NCBI GenBank assembly: GCA_028023455.1
Contig: JAQFVV010000012.1
Location: forward strand, 7,104,499 to 7,168,498
DNA from: Epiperipatus broadwayi
Taxonomy: Eukaryota > Onychophora > Udeonychophora > Euonychophora > Peripatidae
Direction of reading: 5' to 3'
DNA: 64,000 nt
Position numbers and translations under genes: made by a program. Positions within the stretch are counted from its first letter, which is position 1. Each line of letters opens with the position of its first letter. The notes under the pieces are model-generated. The model saw only the letters and a list, made by a program, of their open reading frames with translations, was not told where the DNA came from and did not search any database. Below are positions 13,480 through 25,020 of the stretch, in pieces.

Positions 13480-16400
13480 ATTGCAACCTTCCCTTCCTCT
13501 CTAATTCTATCTTTAGCTCAGCTCAAACATCCAAGTATATAATTATGTTAACTAGAAACATATACTATTTAAAGACATAAGAGAGACTTAAGAGATGGTC
13601 ACAATATGGTGGTTTTAACATTGAGAGGCATATAGAATACGCTCCCCAATGGCATTGCTATTACAGAAATTTTCCTCCTAGTATAATCATTAGGAAAATC
13701 CCCATGATAGACAATGACTAACATAATCGTTCATTAAAAATAATAATTATTCTACCCTTCACTTATTTAATAAACTATATAAAAAAATAATGAAATCAAA
13801 TGCATACTAAAATACCTTATAATAATTGCTGCTATTTTATGGGTATCTCAAGGATAATAATTACAATTATTAACAGTAAGATAATTAGATAATATGAGGG
13901 ATTTTACTAAGATCCATTACCCTCAATAATAATCACACCTAACATTATGAACATAAATTAAATTCTCTTTTTAAAAATTAACATAACTCTCATAATTATA
14001 ATATAATAAGATTAACATTTACTATTTTCTACCTTACTTCCAATTAAATAATTTAATTGTACTTAGATATCTAATATCTTCCATTATACAAATATTAATT
14101 AAAAAATATAATAATAATTTTACTATAATCAAAAGCTTTCTAGTACAACTATAATATCCTCCCCTTTTCACTTACTTTACTACCTTAATTTGATTAGCAA
14201 TTTTACTCTTTCTAATTACATCTTTTAAAAATATGAGCCCTGTAATATATTCTCTCAAAAACATCCCTTTTTGATATAATATAGTATTTTATAATTTAAT
14301 TAAAAATTAATTTTACTTATTTTAAATAATAATAAAATGACTCTTTGTCAAGCATTGGTGGTCGAGAGGTCAGTGACAGCTGCTTTACAAGCCCGGGTTA
14401 GTGAGCATCTGGCTGATGCTATGACACATGAGGAAAAAAAACATATGACTCTTTAAAATATTATGACTCTCAATGAATGCTCCATTTAAATAATATTATT
14501 AAATAGCACTTCTTAAATAATTATATTTTCAAAATAATGAATCATTAATTTATCAAGTTCTCCTTCTATGCAACATCTTATGCATAAGTTATCCAATAAT
14601 TATATTTTTGATTGTAATCAATTTATAAATTATTTCTATATTTCGATATGACTTTGTGATAAAAATAATTCTGATTAGAAATAAAGTCACCAGTCTAAGA
14701 TTTATATTAAAATAACTGTTTATTTTAACAATAACAACAATAGATAACAATTTATTAAATGTTAAATAACATAGTTAAACTTTAAAATGCATATGAAATA
14801 ATTAAAATATATATATACAATTATTTACATTGAAAAATAATTAAATTAAATGAACATACTTCTTTTCAATTTAACATTTATATTATATAAATATTAGGTT
14901 CCTCAAATATCAAATTCACTATTATCAACATGCATACTCTCTTTCATGTTGATACTTCATTTTACCGTCCATGAGTTCTTAAAGACTTATGGGTTTAGCT
15001 TTTTAATCCTGCTTCATCTAATGATATAATACATTCCCTTTTGCAATATTCACATAAAAATACAATACTTTATTACCTTTCATAATGTAAATATGCATAA
15101 ATTCTATTCGTAAAATTTAACATATAAAAATTTTGGCTTAGGTTATTATAACTTTCAATATAATATTAATATGATATTGAAATAATTAACTGAATCAAGA
15201 TCCCTTGTTAATATATAGTCATTCATCCTGTTCACTCACTTTTCCATTCTTATTTTTGATCTCATATTTTATCTTTTAGCATTAAATCAGTCAGATTTTA
15301 CTTAACTACTAAAATATTTGTTTTGTATTTATTGTTCTTTTAGAACCAATATTCTACTACCTAGGAAGGAAACTATAATATTTCTAAAGAATAACTAGTC
15401 TACATACAATGCTCATTATATACCTTTCTTTGCCATATTCAAAAAACTATCTATAGATAAGAAACTGATTTTCGATAAAGTATTATCTCTAAATATAGGA
15501 ATGGAGGTCTTCTTTTTTAAAGGAATGCTATAATTTGCAAATAGTCATTTTCATATTAATGATTCTACTCTAATATTTATGCTTATCTATTAAGCTCTAA
15601 TGGAAAGTAACATTCATGTCTTGTGGAAATTCCCTCATCTCCTCATACTAAAGTACATATGTGGTTGTCACATATATCAATCCCATTATAATATTTTAAT
15701 CAGTTCTTCAGGAAGGTGTTTTATCCTATCCTGGAATTATAACTTATTTTACTATGTGGTATATTTTTAGCTTCAACAATCATAATCTACTTCACAATCA
15801 ATATTACAATCTTATCTTCCCCTCAAATATTCTTCTATAATATTAACAATTATATTCCAACGCAAATCATGTTTTATGATCAATGTCAACACTACACTTT
15901 GTATTACACAAAATTAAGATCATAACTATTTTATTACTTTTACCATTCATTCTCTTGCATCTCTTCATATTTTCATTTGAGAGTCAGTTAGCATAGATAT
16001 TTTTATTTCCATGAATCCCATCTCTTGATTCATCATTATAAAAACAATTTATTCATTAAATATATTTTATATTAAAATATTACTAAATCAATATTTAAAT
16101 GATTTTATCTTATAATTTAACTATAAAGTATTGTTTTACCCATACTCTCTTTTTCTCACACTCGTGTATACTATATTAACTTTTCTATGCATATTTCTTA
16201 TTATCATTTTTTTAAAAAAAATACATTAAACATATAAAATATATTAATATGTCATAATATCCAAATCCAATACATCTCATATTATGACCTTATCACTAAA
16301 CTTAATATCTAATATTACATTCACATTAATAATAATAACTAAAGGGGGAAAAAATTTCTTTTTTCTTTTGTTAGTTTTCCTCCCAGCTCTGCATCATTAT

Positions 16401-16838
16401 AGTCTTCAACGTGATGCTTCACACCTCCTTGCGAGTTACTAATTTTATTTTTCCATTGCCAACAATTTCTAGGATCCTGTGTAAAATATCAACAATTTGA
16501 TAAAACTCTTTAAAAATTTGATGCATCTTTGTTTAAGCTTTCAGATCTGAGTATGTTCTAATATTAAATATGAATCACTATCATAGAAGTTTAATAAAAC
16601 TGCAGTTGAACAACTAATTCAATATACATTTGAATTTTACACTCTACCCTATTAAAATTTACTATACATAGTATTAATTCATAGATCATTCCTATTTTCA
16701 GTTTTTCTTCCCATTATATTCTACTTAATAATTATTTCTTTCTGAAATAACATACATAAGTTCACTTCATATTATTATCCAACAATATTCTATTTTACCA
16801 AAATTTTTCATAATAAAAATTAATAGCTTTTCTTGCTA
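13480..16838. other. C-over-G skewed AT-rich DNA
   Basis: Apart from the SINE at 14.3 kb, no element was recognised. The plus strand is T-, A- and C-rich with unusually few G residues; several 60-base lines, for example around 15781-15840, have almost none. No ORF or tandem unit explains this. It could be a diverged simple-sequence region or a strand-asymmetric mutational domain. Confidence 0.5.
14337..14454 (+). mobile_element. Short tRNA-derived SINE with target-site duplication (copy 1)
   Basis: A 98-bp insert is flanked by an exact 10-bp direct repeat, ATGACTCTTT, at 14337-14346 and 14445-14454. The insert has a tRNA-like head (GGTGGTCGAGAGGTCAGTG as A-box region, a degraded B-box in CCCGGGTTAGTGAGC) and ends in an A8-containing tail. 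That is the anatomy of a SINE mobilised by a LINE. It matches the inverted copies at 16848-16951 and 52210-52312. A SINE this short is essentially a tRNA head plus tail, and no unrelated body is visible. Confidence 0.85.
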
Positions 16839-16960
16839 AATTTTATTCTTTTTTTTGTGCCAAAGTGTCAGCTGGGAAGCGAACCCTGGAACAACTGCTT
16901 GTAAGGCAGCTGTGCTAACCACTCGCCCACCAACGTTTGACATCATAAGACAATTTTATT
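16839..16960 (-). mobile_element. Short tRNA-derived SINE with target-site duplication (copy 2)
   Basis: The minus strand shows an A-box region GGGCGAGTGGTTAGCAC, a B-box AGGGTTCGCTTCCC and an A-rich tail (the T-run at about 16848-16856 on the plus strand). AATTTTATT occurs at 16839-16847 and again at 16952-16960, consistent with a target-site duplication. It shares CAGCTGCYTTACAAGC and the preceding GTCAAxCxTTGGTGG with copy 1. Promoter boxes are better preserved than in copy 1. It could be mistaken for a tRNA gene, but the dispersed copies and A-tail argue against that. Confidence 0.85.
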
Positions 16961-17852
16961 TGCTAAACAAAATGTTCTTTCTTGAAATAAGCTTTTATTT
17001 AATATAATCTATAATAAATATTTATTATCATATTAATTTACTTAATATTCCTTAATTATTAAATATACAACAAATGTCTAATCTTTTTTATGATCTTATA
17101 AAGTTAATATGAATAATACAAATTACTTTAATTTAAAAGATAACTATTTTTATTTGATGTTTCATTTAATAAACTATTTTAAAGTTTGGTAAACTGATTT
17201 AATTATTTTATATAAGTTATTACTTTGTATTTATTCTTGTTCCTCTTCATAATTCAGTTATTACTTAAATGAATCAACACTGTAGAGATAAACAAAACAT
17301 ATTTCCTTACATGATAGTATTTATCATTTTATTTAATTGAAGTTGAGAATCCTTATTCTTCCTGGTTTCCCCAATCAGTAATAATAATAATATATGCTTG
17401 CACTTATTTTTCAATGGCATTTTTAATTGTGAATTGAAATTTTCACACTGTAATTATATCACAAACAAAGAAATTTTAGTTTAACTTACTCCATCATTTT
17501 TAGACTACTATTAAAAACATTATATTCCTTTCAGTATAATTAATTAATTTATTTTTACTGTTTACAAAAATAAAATATATTAAATTTTATAATTTTACAA
17601 ATGAACAATTGTTCACTTTCTCCTTCTTTCTTACTTCTCCTTTTTAGTTCATCTGCTTTTATTTGTCCAGACAGCATGATGTAAAAAACCCAATTAATTA
17701 CATTTCATTGGTCAATAAATTGAAAATTAACTAACAGCTTTTTGAATAATTAATTTTCTGTCTAATCTAATAATAATAAAATCAATAAATATTTTTTAAA
17801 ACTGATAAACATTAAACAATTTTAAATTAAAATTTAAAATACATTATATTTT
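16961..17852. other. AT-rich non-coding stretch
   Basis: Nothing recognisable apart from short A/T runs and TAATAATAAT-type words. Confidence 0.6.
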
Positions 17853-18635
17853 TAAGTAATATTTACTGAGGCTATAACCTCGATAATATGCGTATAAAAT
17901 GCGATAGTAGGGACCTCTACAGGTGTTTTAACCACAAGCTTATGCTATGGAAGAAAAGAGGGGAAGCCTTCTATACTTCAACCTACTTTCTATTTAAATA
18001 GGTGAAGCTGAAGCGGTTAGATCTGCAAGCGTGAAGCTATTCAATACTTCACTGATTAAGTCCACATTTCTTATTACACATTAATACTCGCGAAATCTTT
18101 CGATTTACAACGAGTCAATGGAAAGATTTTATATTTAGAAATCTATTACAGTAATTTAAAGTTGCGTACGCTTGTGGTTAAAACACCTGTAGAGGTCCCT
18201 ACTATCGCATTTTATACGCATATTATCGAGGTTATAGCCTCAGTAAATATTACTTACGTAATCAATGTGCGTTTAATAAATTTATAATTACAACTTAAAA
18301 TTACTGTAATAGATTTCTAAATATAAAATCTTTCCATTGACTCATTGTAAATCGAAAGATTTTGTGAGTATTAATGTGTAATAAGAAATGTGGACTTAAT
18401 CAGTGAAGTATTGAATAGCTTCACGCTCGCAGATCTAACCGCTTCAGCTTCACCTATTTAAATAGAAAGTAGGTTGAAGTAAAAAAGGGTTCCCCTCTTT
18501 TCTTCCATAGCATAAGCTTGTGGTTAAAACACCTGTAGAGGTCCCTACTATCACATTTTATACGCATATTATCGAGGTTATAGCCTCAGTAAATATTACT
18601 TACGTAATCAATGTGCATTTAATAAATTTATAATT
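17853..18635. repeat. Large inverted repeat with 312-bp arms, unnamed family
   Basis: The left arm 17853-18164 is the near-exact reverse complement of 18291-18602, with only scattered differences seen by eye. The 126-bp spacer 18165-18290 repeats the last part of the forward unit (GCTTGTGGTTAAAACACCTG through TTTAATAAATTTATAATT), which recurs at 18514-18635. The order is therefore reversed unit, partial forward end, complete forward unit. The forward unit contains tRNA-like words: a GCTTGTGGTTAA stretch resembling an A-box and GAGGTTATAGCCTC resembling a B-box about 55 bases later. No ORF lies inside. A diverged single copy lies at 11.7-11.9 kb. Confidence 0.9.
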
Positions 18636-19240
18636 ATCTTTTTAACTAATTTAAACTAAGATATTTTAATAATAGTATTTATTCCTGAAATATTATTATC
18701 ATTCCAATCTTTAAAAATATATCTTATTATTTTATAGAAAATAAATTATTTTACTTTTATTTATTTATCATAATTCAGTGCAGAAAATAACACACTCACC
18801 TTTCAAAGAATCGCTAGAATAAAAAATATTAAGATTGAATTTCTTCATATTGTAACTTTTATTTAAATCTAACATATTTATACAAGTAAATGGGTTTGCA
18901 TTTATTAAAATCACTTATATTAAAATTACATCACTGTTAAAAAAATAATTACAAATATAAGATGTGTATTTCTTATCCCCACCGAATTCTCTCTTTAAAT
19001 CTAATCTATTAAATTATTTGTGCAAGTTATATTTCTGAAATTTAAAATTTTGGGATTCTAATATACATTTTTATATACTCAATCAGCATAATTAACTAAT
19101 TAAAAGGTTACAATATATAAAAAAGATTCAGTCAGTCAATGAAAAACACTGGAAGATAGAATATAATGATAAATATGCCTTCCACAGTTAAGTGCAGTAA
19201 TAAAATGATGGAGGCAGAATCTAAAGATCTCTAGATTAAA
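18636..19240. other. AT-rich non-coding stretch
   Basis: No coding or repeat content recognised. Confidence 0.6.
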
Positions 19241-19242
19241 AT

Positions 19243-20565
19243 TCAATGGAGGAAAAACTCTCCATACAGTAGATCCATTCAGTGCAAGCCAGAATAATCA
19301 ATGGATGCAGAAAGATTTGTGCATAAAATCTCTATCTAGTGCCTACCTATCCAATATCCCAGACTAGTTTCTAGCTTGTGGCTTTCATCAGTAAGAAGCC
19401 TTGGATTTGAGAGTACTGCACCTAGATCTTAGGATCTAATTCAACCCTCCAGAAGCCACCTTTTGTCTTATTAGCTAACTCTAAAGCTTTTGAGTCCAAA
19501 ATAAAAATACAATAATATTTCCAATTCAAGCTCATTAGGTTGTAGAGTCATATGGATCTGAACTCAATTCAGCATATATACTTTTTCGCATCTGGTTCTT
19601 TAATAACCACAGTCACCATAATTCTATGGGCCAGGGTTGGTATTAAATCACTAAACAACACATGATCACCATCCTTTATGCTTACACAACTGTTTACACA
19701 GAGACAAACACTCCATGCAGTAGTGACACTCAGTGTAAGTAAGAGTAATCAAGGAATGCAGGAAGGTTTTGCATAATATCCCTATCTAGTGCATACTCAT
19801 TCAATATACCCAGATTAGTTTCTAGCTTGTGGCTTTCACCAGTGAGGTGCCTAAGAACTGAGAGCACTATACCTAGAATCTTAGGATCTAATACAACCCT
19901 CCAGCAGCCACCTTTTATCATATTAGCTAACTATGTATAAAGCTTTGAGTCCAAAATGAAAACACAATAATGTTTTCAATTCAAGCTCATTGCACATCCA
20001 TTGATTAAGATTGCACTGAGTGGTGCTACTGTATGAAGGATTTTGCCTCTATGTAAGCAGCTTGTATAAGCATAAAGACTAGTGATCATGTGATTTTTAG
20101 TGTTTTAATACTAATCCTGCCCAATAAGATTATAGTGATTGTGATTATTAAAGACCAAGAACACCAAAAAGTATGGATGGTGAATTGAGTTCAGATCTAT
20201 ATGATTATACAAACTAATAAGCTTGAATTGAAAACATCATTGTGTTTTTATTTTAAACTCAAAGCTTTATAGTTAGCCAATCAGGTAAAAGGTGGTTGCT
20301 GGAGAGTTTCCTTAGATCTTAAGATCTAGATGCAGTGCTCTTAGATACAAGGCTCCTCACTGATGAAAGCCACAAGCTAGAAACTAATCTGGGGATATTG
20401 GATGAGTAGGCACTAGATATGAATTTTATGCACAAACCTTTCTGCATCCATTGATTACTCTGGCTTGCACTGAGTAAGGTTACTCTATGGATAGTTTTGA
20501 CTCTGTGTAAGCATAAAGAATGGTGATCATGTGATGTTTAGTGATTAAATTCAACTCTATTTATA
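19243..20565. repeat. ~450-bp repeat array that reverses orientation near 19992
   Basis: Two plus-oriented units begin near 19258 and 19707 (CTCTCCATACAGTAG and CACTCCATGCAGTAG, period about 450). The second breaks off at about 19990. From 20565 back to 19992 the same repeat runs on the minus strand for a little more than one unit. Shared words include TTTCTAGCTTGTGGCTTTCA, CACATGATCACCAT and AACTCAATTCA. The minus strand of the forward units, and the plus strand of the reversed one, reads CTGATGA, about 13 bases, GAAAC. The 63-codon minus frame at 19730-19921 lies inside the repeat and is not a gene. No reverse transcriptase is present. Confidence 0.85.
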
Positions 20566-21900
20566 TCTAATGATTGAATTTCGCATGAGATCTCAAGCAT
20601 TGAAACTTTTGGAAAATATAACACTGAAAATATTCTACACAAATGTAATCTAACAAACTTTCAATGTCTAATCATAATGGATGAAAAAGAAATTCTTGCA
20701 TTTGTTAGTTCAAGAGATCAATTAATATATAAGAAAATAAAAGTTAATAAATTATTATGTAATTTAAATAGATTCTAAATAAGCATTCAATTGTGTAAAG
20801 TGGGTTTATCAAAATAAATTCTATTAAAACAAAAAAATTTGTTAGACATATATATATATTTACAAATAAGTTTAATTTCAATGGAAAAAACCTGACAAAC
20901 TTTTAAAAATAATAATAATAATAATAACAAATAACATAGGAAACACATAAAAATTTAATATATACAATTAGTATGCACATTCACCTTTTAATAAGCATTT
21001 TAAAAATAAATAAATAAATTAAACCATAATAAAAGTGCATGCTTATGCATTGTGTACTTAATAACGTTAGATTTATAAGCCATATTAAACAGTATTTTTG
21101 ATTATTGATATAGTCTGGTGGGCATCTTATGTATGACTTACTTGTATTTAATTCTTCCCAGTATTTTAGTCTGAATTTAAATTGTTTATTCTATTTATCA
21201 TCTAGATCTATTGTTCAAGGTATTTTTTATACTGAATTATTTTTCATGTTACATTATGTCTCTTAGCGCTCACTTGACATTTGAATTTGTATTGCTTCAT
21301 GCTAATTGTTTCATTTTATCAAAGATGAAAAGAATCTCAATCAAAGTAGGTCGAGACTACGATTCCTTATTGTTTAAATATTATAAGATCTTATTTACTT
21401 GTGATACACTAATTATTTTACAAACTCTTAGATGCTTTTATAAATGTGACATGCATATAAGTTGAAGTTCAGAAAGTTATGCACAATCTATCTTATATAT
21501 CTGTATGAGTTTAACCCAAATATATAAATATTTTTCTAATGTTTCATCATGAGATATTAATATCATTGAACAGAAGTACTTTTTGTAAAATGATTATCAT
21601 TAAAAATTAGCACACTTGTAGTCAAATTAATTGCTATAGAGACTATGTGATTGTACAAAAAAGTTACATTACCATTTCTGGATAGAAATTTGAACAAGAT
21701 ATGCAAAAATATTTGTCACCAGGTTCCATTAAATTAATAATATGATTTTTAGTAATTGTATATCATGAATTATTTTATTACACACACACATATATATGTT
21801 AAGTTTTTACTTTACAATATTTGATCACTGTTAGTGGTAGATTACCATTTCGAATTTAGATCTGTGTCTAAAGTAAAAAATTTCTCTCACCATTAAGATA
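20566..21900. other. AT-rich non-coding stretch
   Basis: Contains an AAT run near 20911-20930 and a CACACATATATATG tract near 21782. The 84-codon plus frame at 21211-21465 has no recognisable domain and is not supported as a gene. Confidence 0.55.
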
Positions 21901-21904
21901 AATA

Positions 21905-22000
21905 ATATTTGTTCAACAGGTATATTTGTGATGTGATGCTTAGATACAGCTGTGCTTATGACCTGGAGTTTAAATCAAGGCCAAATTAAAAAAAAAATCA
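21905..22000 (+). mobile_element. Possible degenerate tRNA-derived SINE
   Basis: GGAGTTTAAATCAAGG at 21965-21980 resembles a B-box (GGTTCAAATCC), preceded by a tRNA-like GATGCTTAGATACAGCTGTGCTTATGACC run and followed by an A9 tract. The A-box is poor and no target duplication was found. Confidence 0.35.
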
Positions 22001-22409
22001 AAATAGTTGGCACAGAATTAAGCTAGCCATTATATATTAGTCAATAAATGGACATATAACTATTTTTATCTAAAGGGTAAACGCTGAGAATTTTTTTAAC
22101 AGCATCAAGCAGTTGTAAGTTAGGGAAATAATGTCATCTTCTTTACTGACATCTTCTTTACTGATCTTCTATGAGAGAGAGGGGGCATGAAGAGTATTTT
22201 ACTCTGGAATGAATTATTTAATTAAAGGCTATCTGTATTTATTTTACTTATGCATGTATTCAATCTTTTTTGACTTGCAATATTATAAAACATACTTATG
22301 CAAGTTCTATGAGTTATAGTTGTGATTATCAATTTATAATAATAAATGCTAAATATTTATCTTTTATATATATTGTAATATCCGATTTTTCTTCACTATT
22401 GATAATAAT

Positions 22410-22514
22410 GTAATATTAAATACGCTTAACGTATATAGTGAAATTAATATTCAACGATTAATATAATCGTTGAATATTAATTTCACTATATACGTTAAGC
22501 GTATTTAATATTAC
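22410..22514. repeat. Perfect 51-bp-arm palindrome
   Basis: Positions 22410-22460 are the exact reverse complement of 22464-22514, with only a 3-base centre (ATA). There is no mismatch over 51 bp although the surroundings are full of decayed repeats. That suggests a recent origin, ongoing gene conversion or mobility as a foldback or MITE. No target-site duplication is obvious. The transcript of either strand would form one long hairpin. Confidence 0.95.
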
Positions 22515-22900
22515 TTTTATATATATATAAAATAGCAAAATATTGTAAATATTCTAAATAAAAAATAATTATGTTCATTGTTTCAGACTTTATTAAAATA
22601 GTTTAAAATCTATTTGTAATTTATATTGTATTTTCATTAAAGTTAATCTGAGTGCTTAATTAAATTATTAAAAAGTTACAGTATATTTCCATTTAAGTTA
22701 TTGGTTCTTGTGACTTATGCCCAATGTGGCCACTTGATGGCATTGTTGCTTGCAAAAATAATGAAATGTAATGTTACTGAGTTGATAATTTTTTGATTTC
22801 TGTTCTCTGACAATTTTTTAAAAGAATTTTTAAAAATTTACGAACCAACATTGTTTTCTAAATTACATTTTTTAATTACATTATACATTTCAGCATGTAG
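22515..22900. other. AT-rich non-coding stretch
   Basis: Nothing recognisable. Confidence 0.6.
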
Positions 22901-22904
22901 CACA

Positions 22905-23170
22905 AACCAAGCTTTCAGCGCATAGTGCTGGAATATGTGTGGGGGAGTCTCCAATGGTTTTGACAATCCAAAGGATTGCCCAATACATGCACTAGTCTGA
23001 TCAAAGCAAGCTTCAAGTGCTACATGCTGGAATGTGCAGGGAGAACGGTCCGATGGTTTTGACGATCCAAAGGATCGACCAATACTTGAAAAAATCTGAC
23101 AACCAAGTGGGGGGATGATGATTTTGATGATCCGAAGGATTGGGCAATACATGCAGTAGTCTGAGAAAAT
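22905..23170. repeat. Tandem minisatellite, ~100-bp unit
   Basis: TTTTGACAATCC near 22959, TTTTGACGATCC near 23058 and TTTTGATGATCC near 23123 head three related units; the first two are about 100 bp apart and the third is about 35 bp closer. Each contains a small palindrome of the type GATCCAAAGGATC. Because the unit is close to a multiple of three, the minus strand keeps a 144-codon frame (22838-23272) with two related ~33-residue repeats. I see no known domain and treat the frame as a by-product of the repeat. Confidence 0.75.
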
Positions 23171-24160
23171 AAAGATTATCATAATTTCCAAAATAATGTA
23201 TGACAGCCATTTCATTACTCTTATAGCTGTTCTCCCGCAAACATGCCTTTTCTGGGACATATCCTTTTGCAATTGTTTTCATCTTCCAAGATGTGTTGGA
23301 AAATGCACAATGGGCTTACAATTATTAGTATGTAATAGTACATCAGGTAAGATGTAAGATCGTTACTTCCAATGCACATAAAAACACTTATGGCCAGTTG
23401 AATTCCAAACACTCTCACATCCTACAGTAGCAATTTGTGAAGTGTGCTATTTTATAGTGACATGAAGCACAGGGTGCAATATCATCTAGGCCTGATAATA
23501 GCTAATATGAACAGAACTGTTCTATATGCTATAAGTTGGACCATGTAAATGGCATATTTGTGCTTTTGCAGAGAAACAAGCCATAAGTGGCCACATGGTC
23601 AAAATTTAGGTCATATAATATTAAATGTTGAGTGTTTGAAATATTCAGTTCCTTAAAAAATATAAATTTTCAAAAATTGAAATTACCATAGAAAAGATAA
23701 AAAAAATTTTTAAGAAAAATATATGTATATAAATGAATGTGACTCAGTAGTTACAATGACTTATGCATATAGTTAAATATTATTTGCTTGATTAGTAAAT
23801 AATATTTATCTTCTTTATTATTTACTTAAGTTTACTGAAAGAATCATGCGAATTACATCAGTTCACTGAGTATAACAATATTTACAATAATGTACTGGGG
23901 AGAAGGTAGCAGTCAACTACTATCTAATGAAATTATGAAGCTTGCCATGCGAAGTTAGTGCTAAAAAATTGATCTAAATTCCTGTAGTAACTTTCATTCT
24001 TTAGAGAGCTGATTAAACTTTTTTTGGGGGTAAAAACAAAAAAATAACAAAGATGGTAAAATAATTGTTAAATAACTTATTGCAATTATTTCTTTCTACT
24101 CCCTTCTATCCCAAGAATAATAATAAAGAAGAGATGCTACCAGTTTTGCCCTTGTTGGAT
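23171..24160. other. Non-coding stretch, slightly less AT-rich at its start
   Basis: No coding or repeat signal recognised. The 65- and 89-codon minus frames around 23013-23418 overlap the minisatellite and its flank and carry no motif. Confidence 0.5.
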
Positions 24161-24164
24161 AGAT

Positions 24165-25020
24165 TTTTTTTTTTTTTTTAGTTTTCAAAAGGAACTTTAT
24201 TGAGCTTAATAATTGTACAAACAGAATATAAAAAACCCCAGGAATACTGATGCATATATCATCATGACAACTTGACATTTACATGAAAAATTGGAGGGGA
24301 AAAAAAACAAATATATAAATAAATTTATACAATAAAAAATATATACCTTTACTATTAGAAATATTAATAACAAAAAGGCCAAAAAATATATATTATCCAA
24401 CACTAAAGGATTTCACGTGTCCTTTCTTCACTCTATCTTTTACAGCGTGATTGTTTTATGCAATCAAGTTTTTATTAATTTCTTTGTCCAATTTTTTTTC
24501 TCTCCTTTCTTTATAGGCTTGAGCGTAGTTGCATTAATGACCACGTGGATTTCTAAATGATTGTTGATGAAATTTTTTCATCCCTTAGCCTTATTATTTC
24601 TATTTTGTTCCAAAAGATATTTGTTTGCCTATTTGTGTTTGTATTATATGTTAATCTATATCTGGTACCCCATAGTGAGAATAGTGTAAATGTACTGGCT
24701 TTAATGTGTGCTAAGTTATCTTTCGCATAGGAATGAAGAAGTGTTTGTATAGTATACTTTTTATTTTTGAATAAATTGGGAATTCCAGCCCGAATATTAT
24801 CTAATTGAGACAAGAAAAAAATATATGTGACTGAGTTTCTGTTCCTCTTTTGCAAAGCTTGCACACATCATCAATGTTAATGCAGTTCCTTTTATAACAA
24901 AAGAAATGTAGAATCGGTAATGCTTCCAAATTTAGTTTAAATAGGGAGTCATAGTATTTCGGTTCTAGTGACCAGTATTTAATTTTTTTTGTTTATTGTT
25001 TATATTTAAAAAAAGTTTAT
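24165..25020 (-). mobile_element. LINE 3' end (Tx1/L1-like) with AATAAA and poly(A)
   Basis: On the minus strand the translation gives CKLCKRGTETQSHIFF near 24800-24870. This fits the zinc-binding domain found at the C-terminus of L1/Tx1-type reverse transcriptases (C..C....E...H.F..C). It continues into the 103-codon frame 24553-24864, which has a W..R....N pattern typical of that tail. Downstream an AATAAA signal (about 24196-24201) precedes a 15-bp poly(A), seen as the T-run 24166-24180 on the plus strand. The element is 5'-truncated or too decayed further upstream. It is the minus-strand counterpart of the fragment at 40010-40570. Confidence 0.75.

Noticed and set aside
16848-16951. Genuine tRNA gene
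   Set aside because: The boxes are good but an A-tail, target duplications and two dispersed relatives show a SINE.
22838-23272. 144-codon minus frame as a gene
   Set aside because: It is produced by a minisatellite whose unit is near a multiple of three; no known domain, and the flanks are non-coding.
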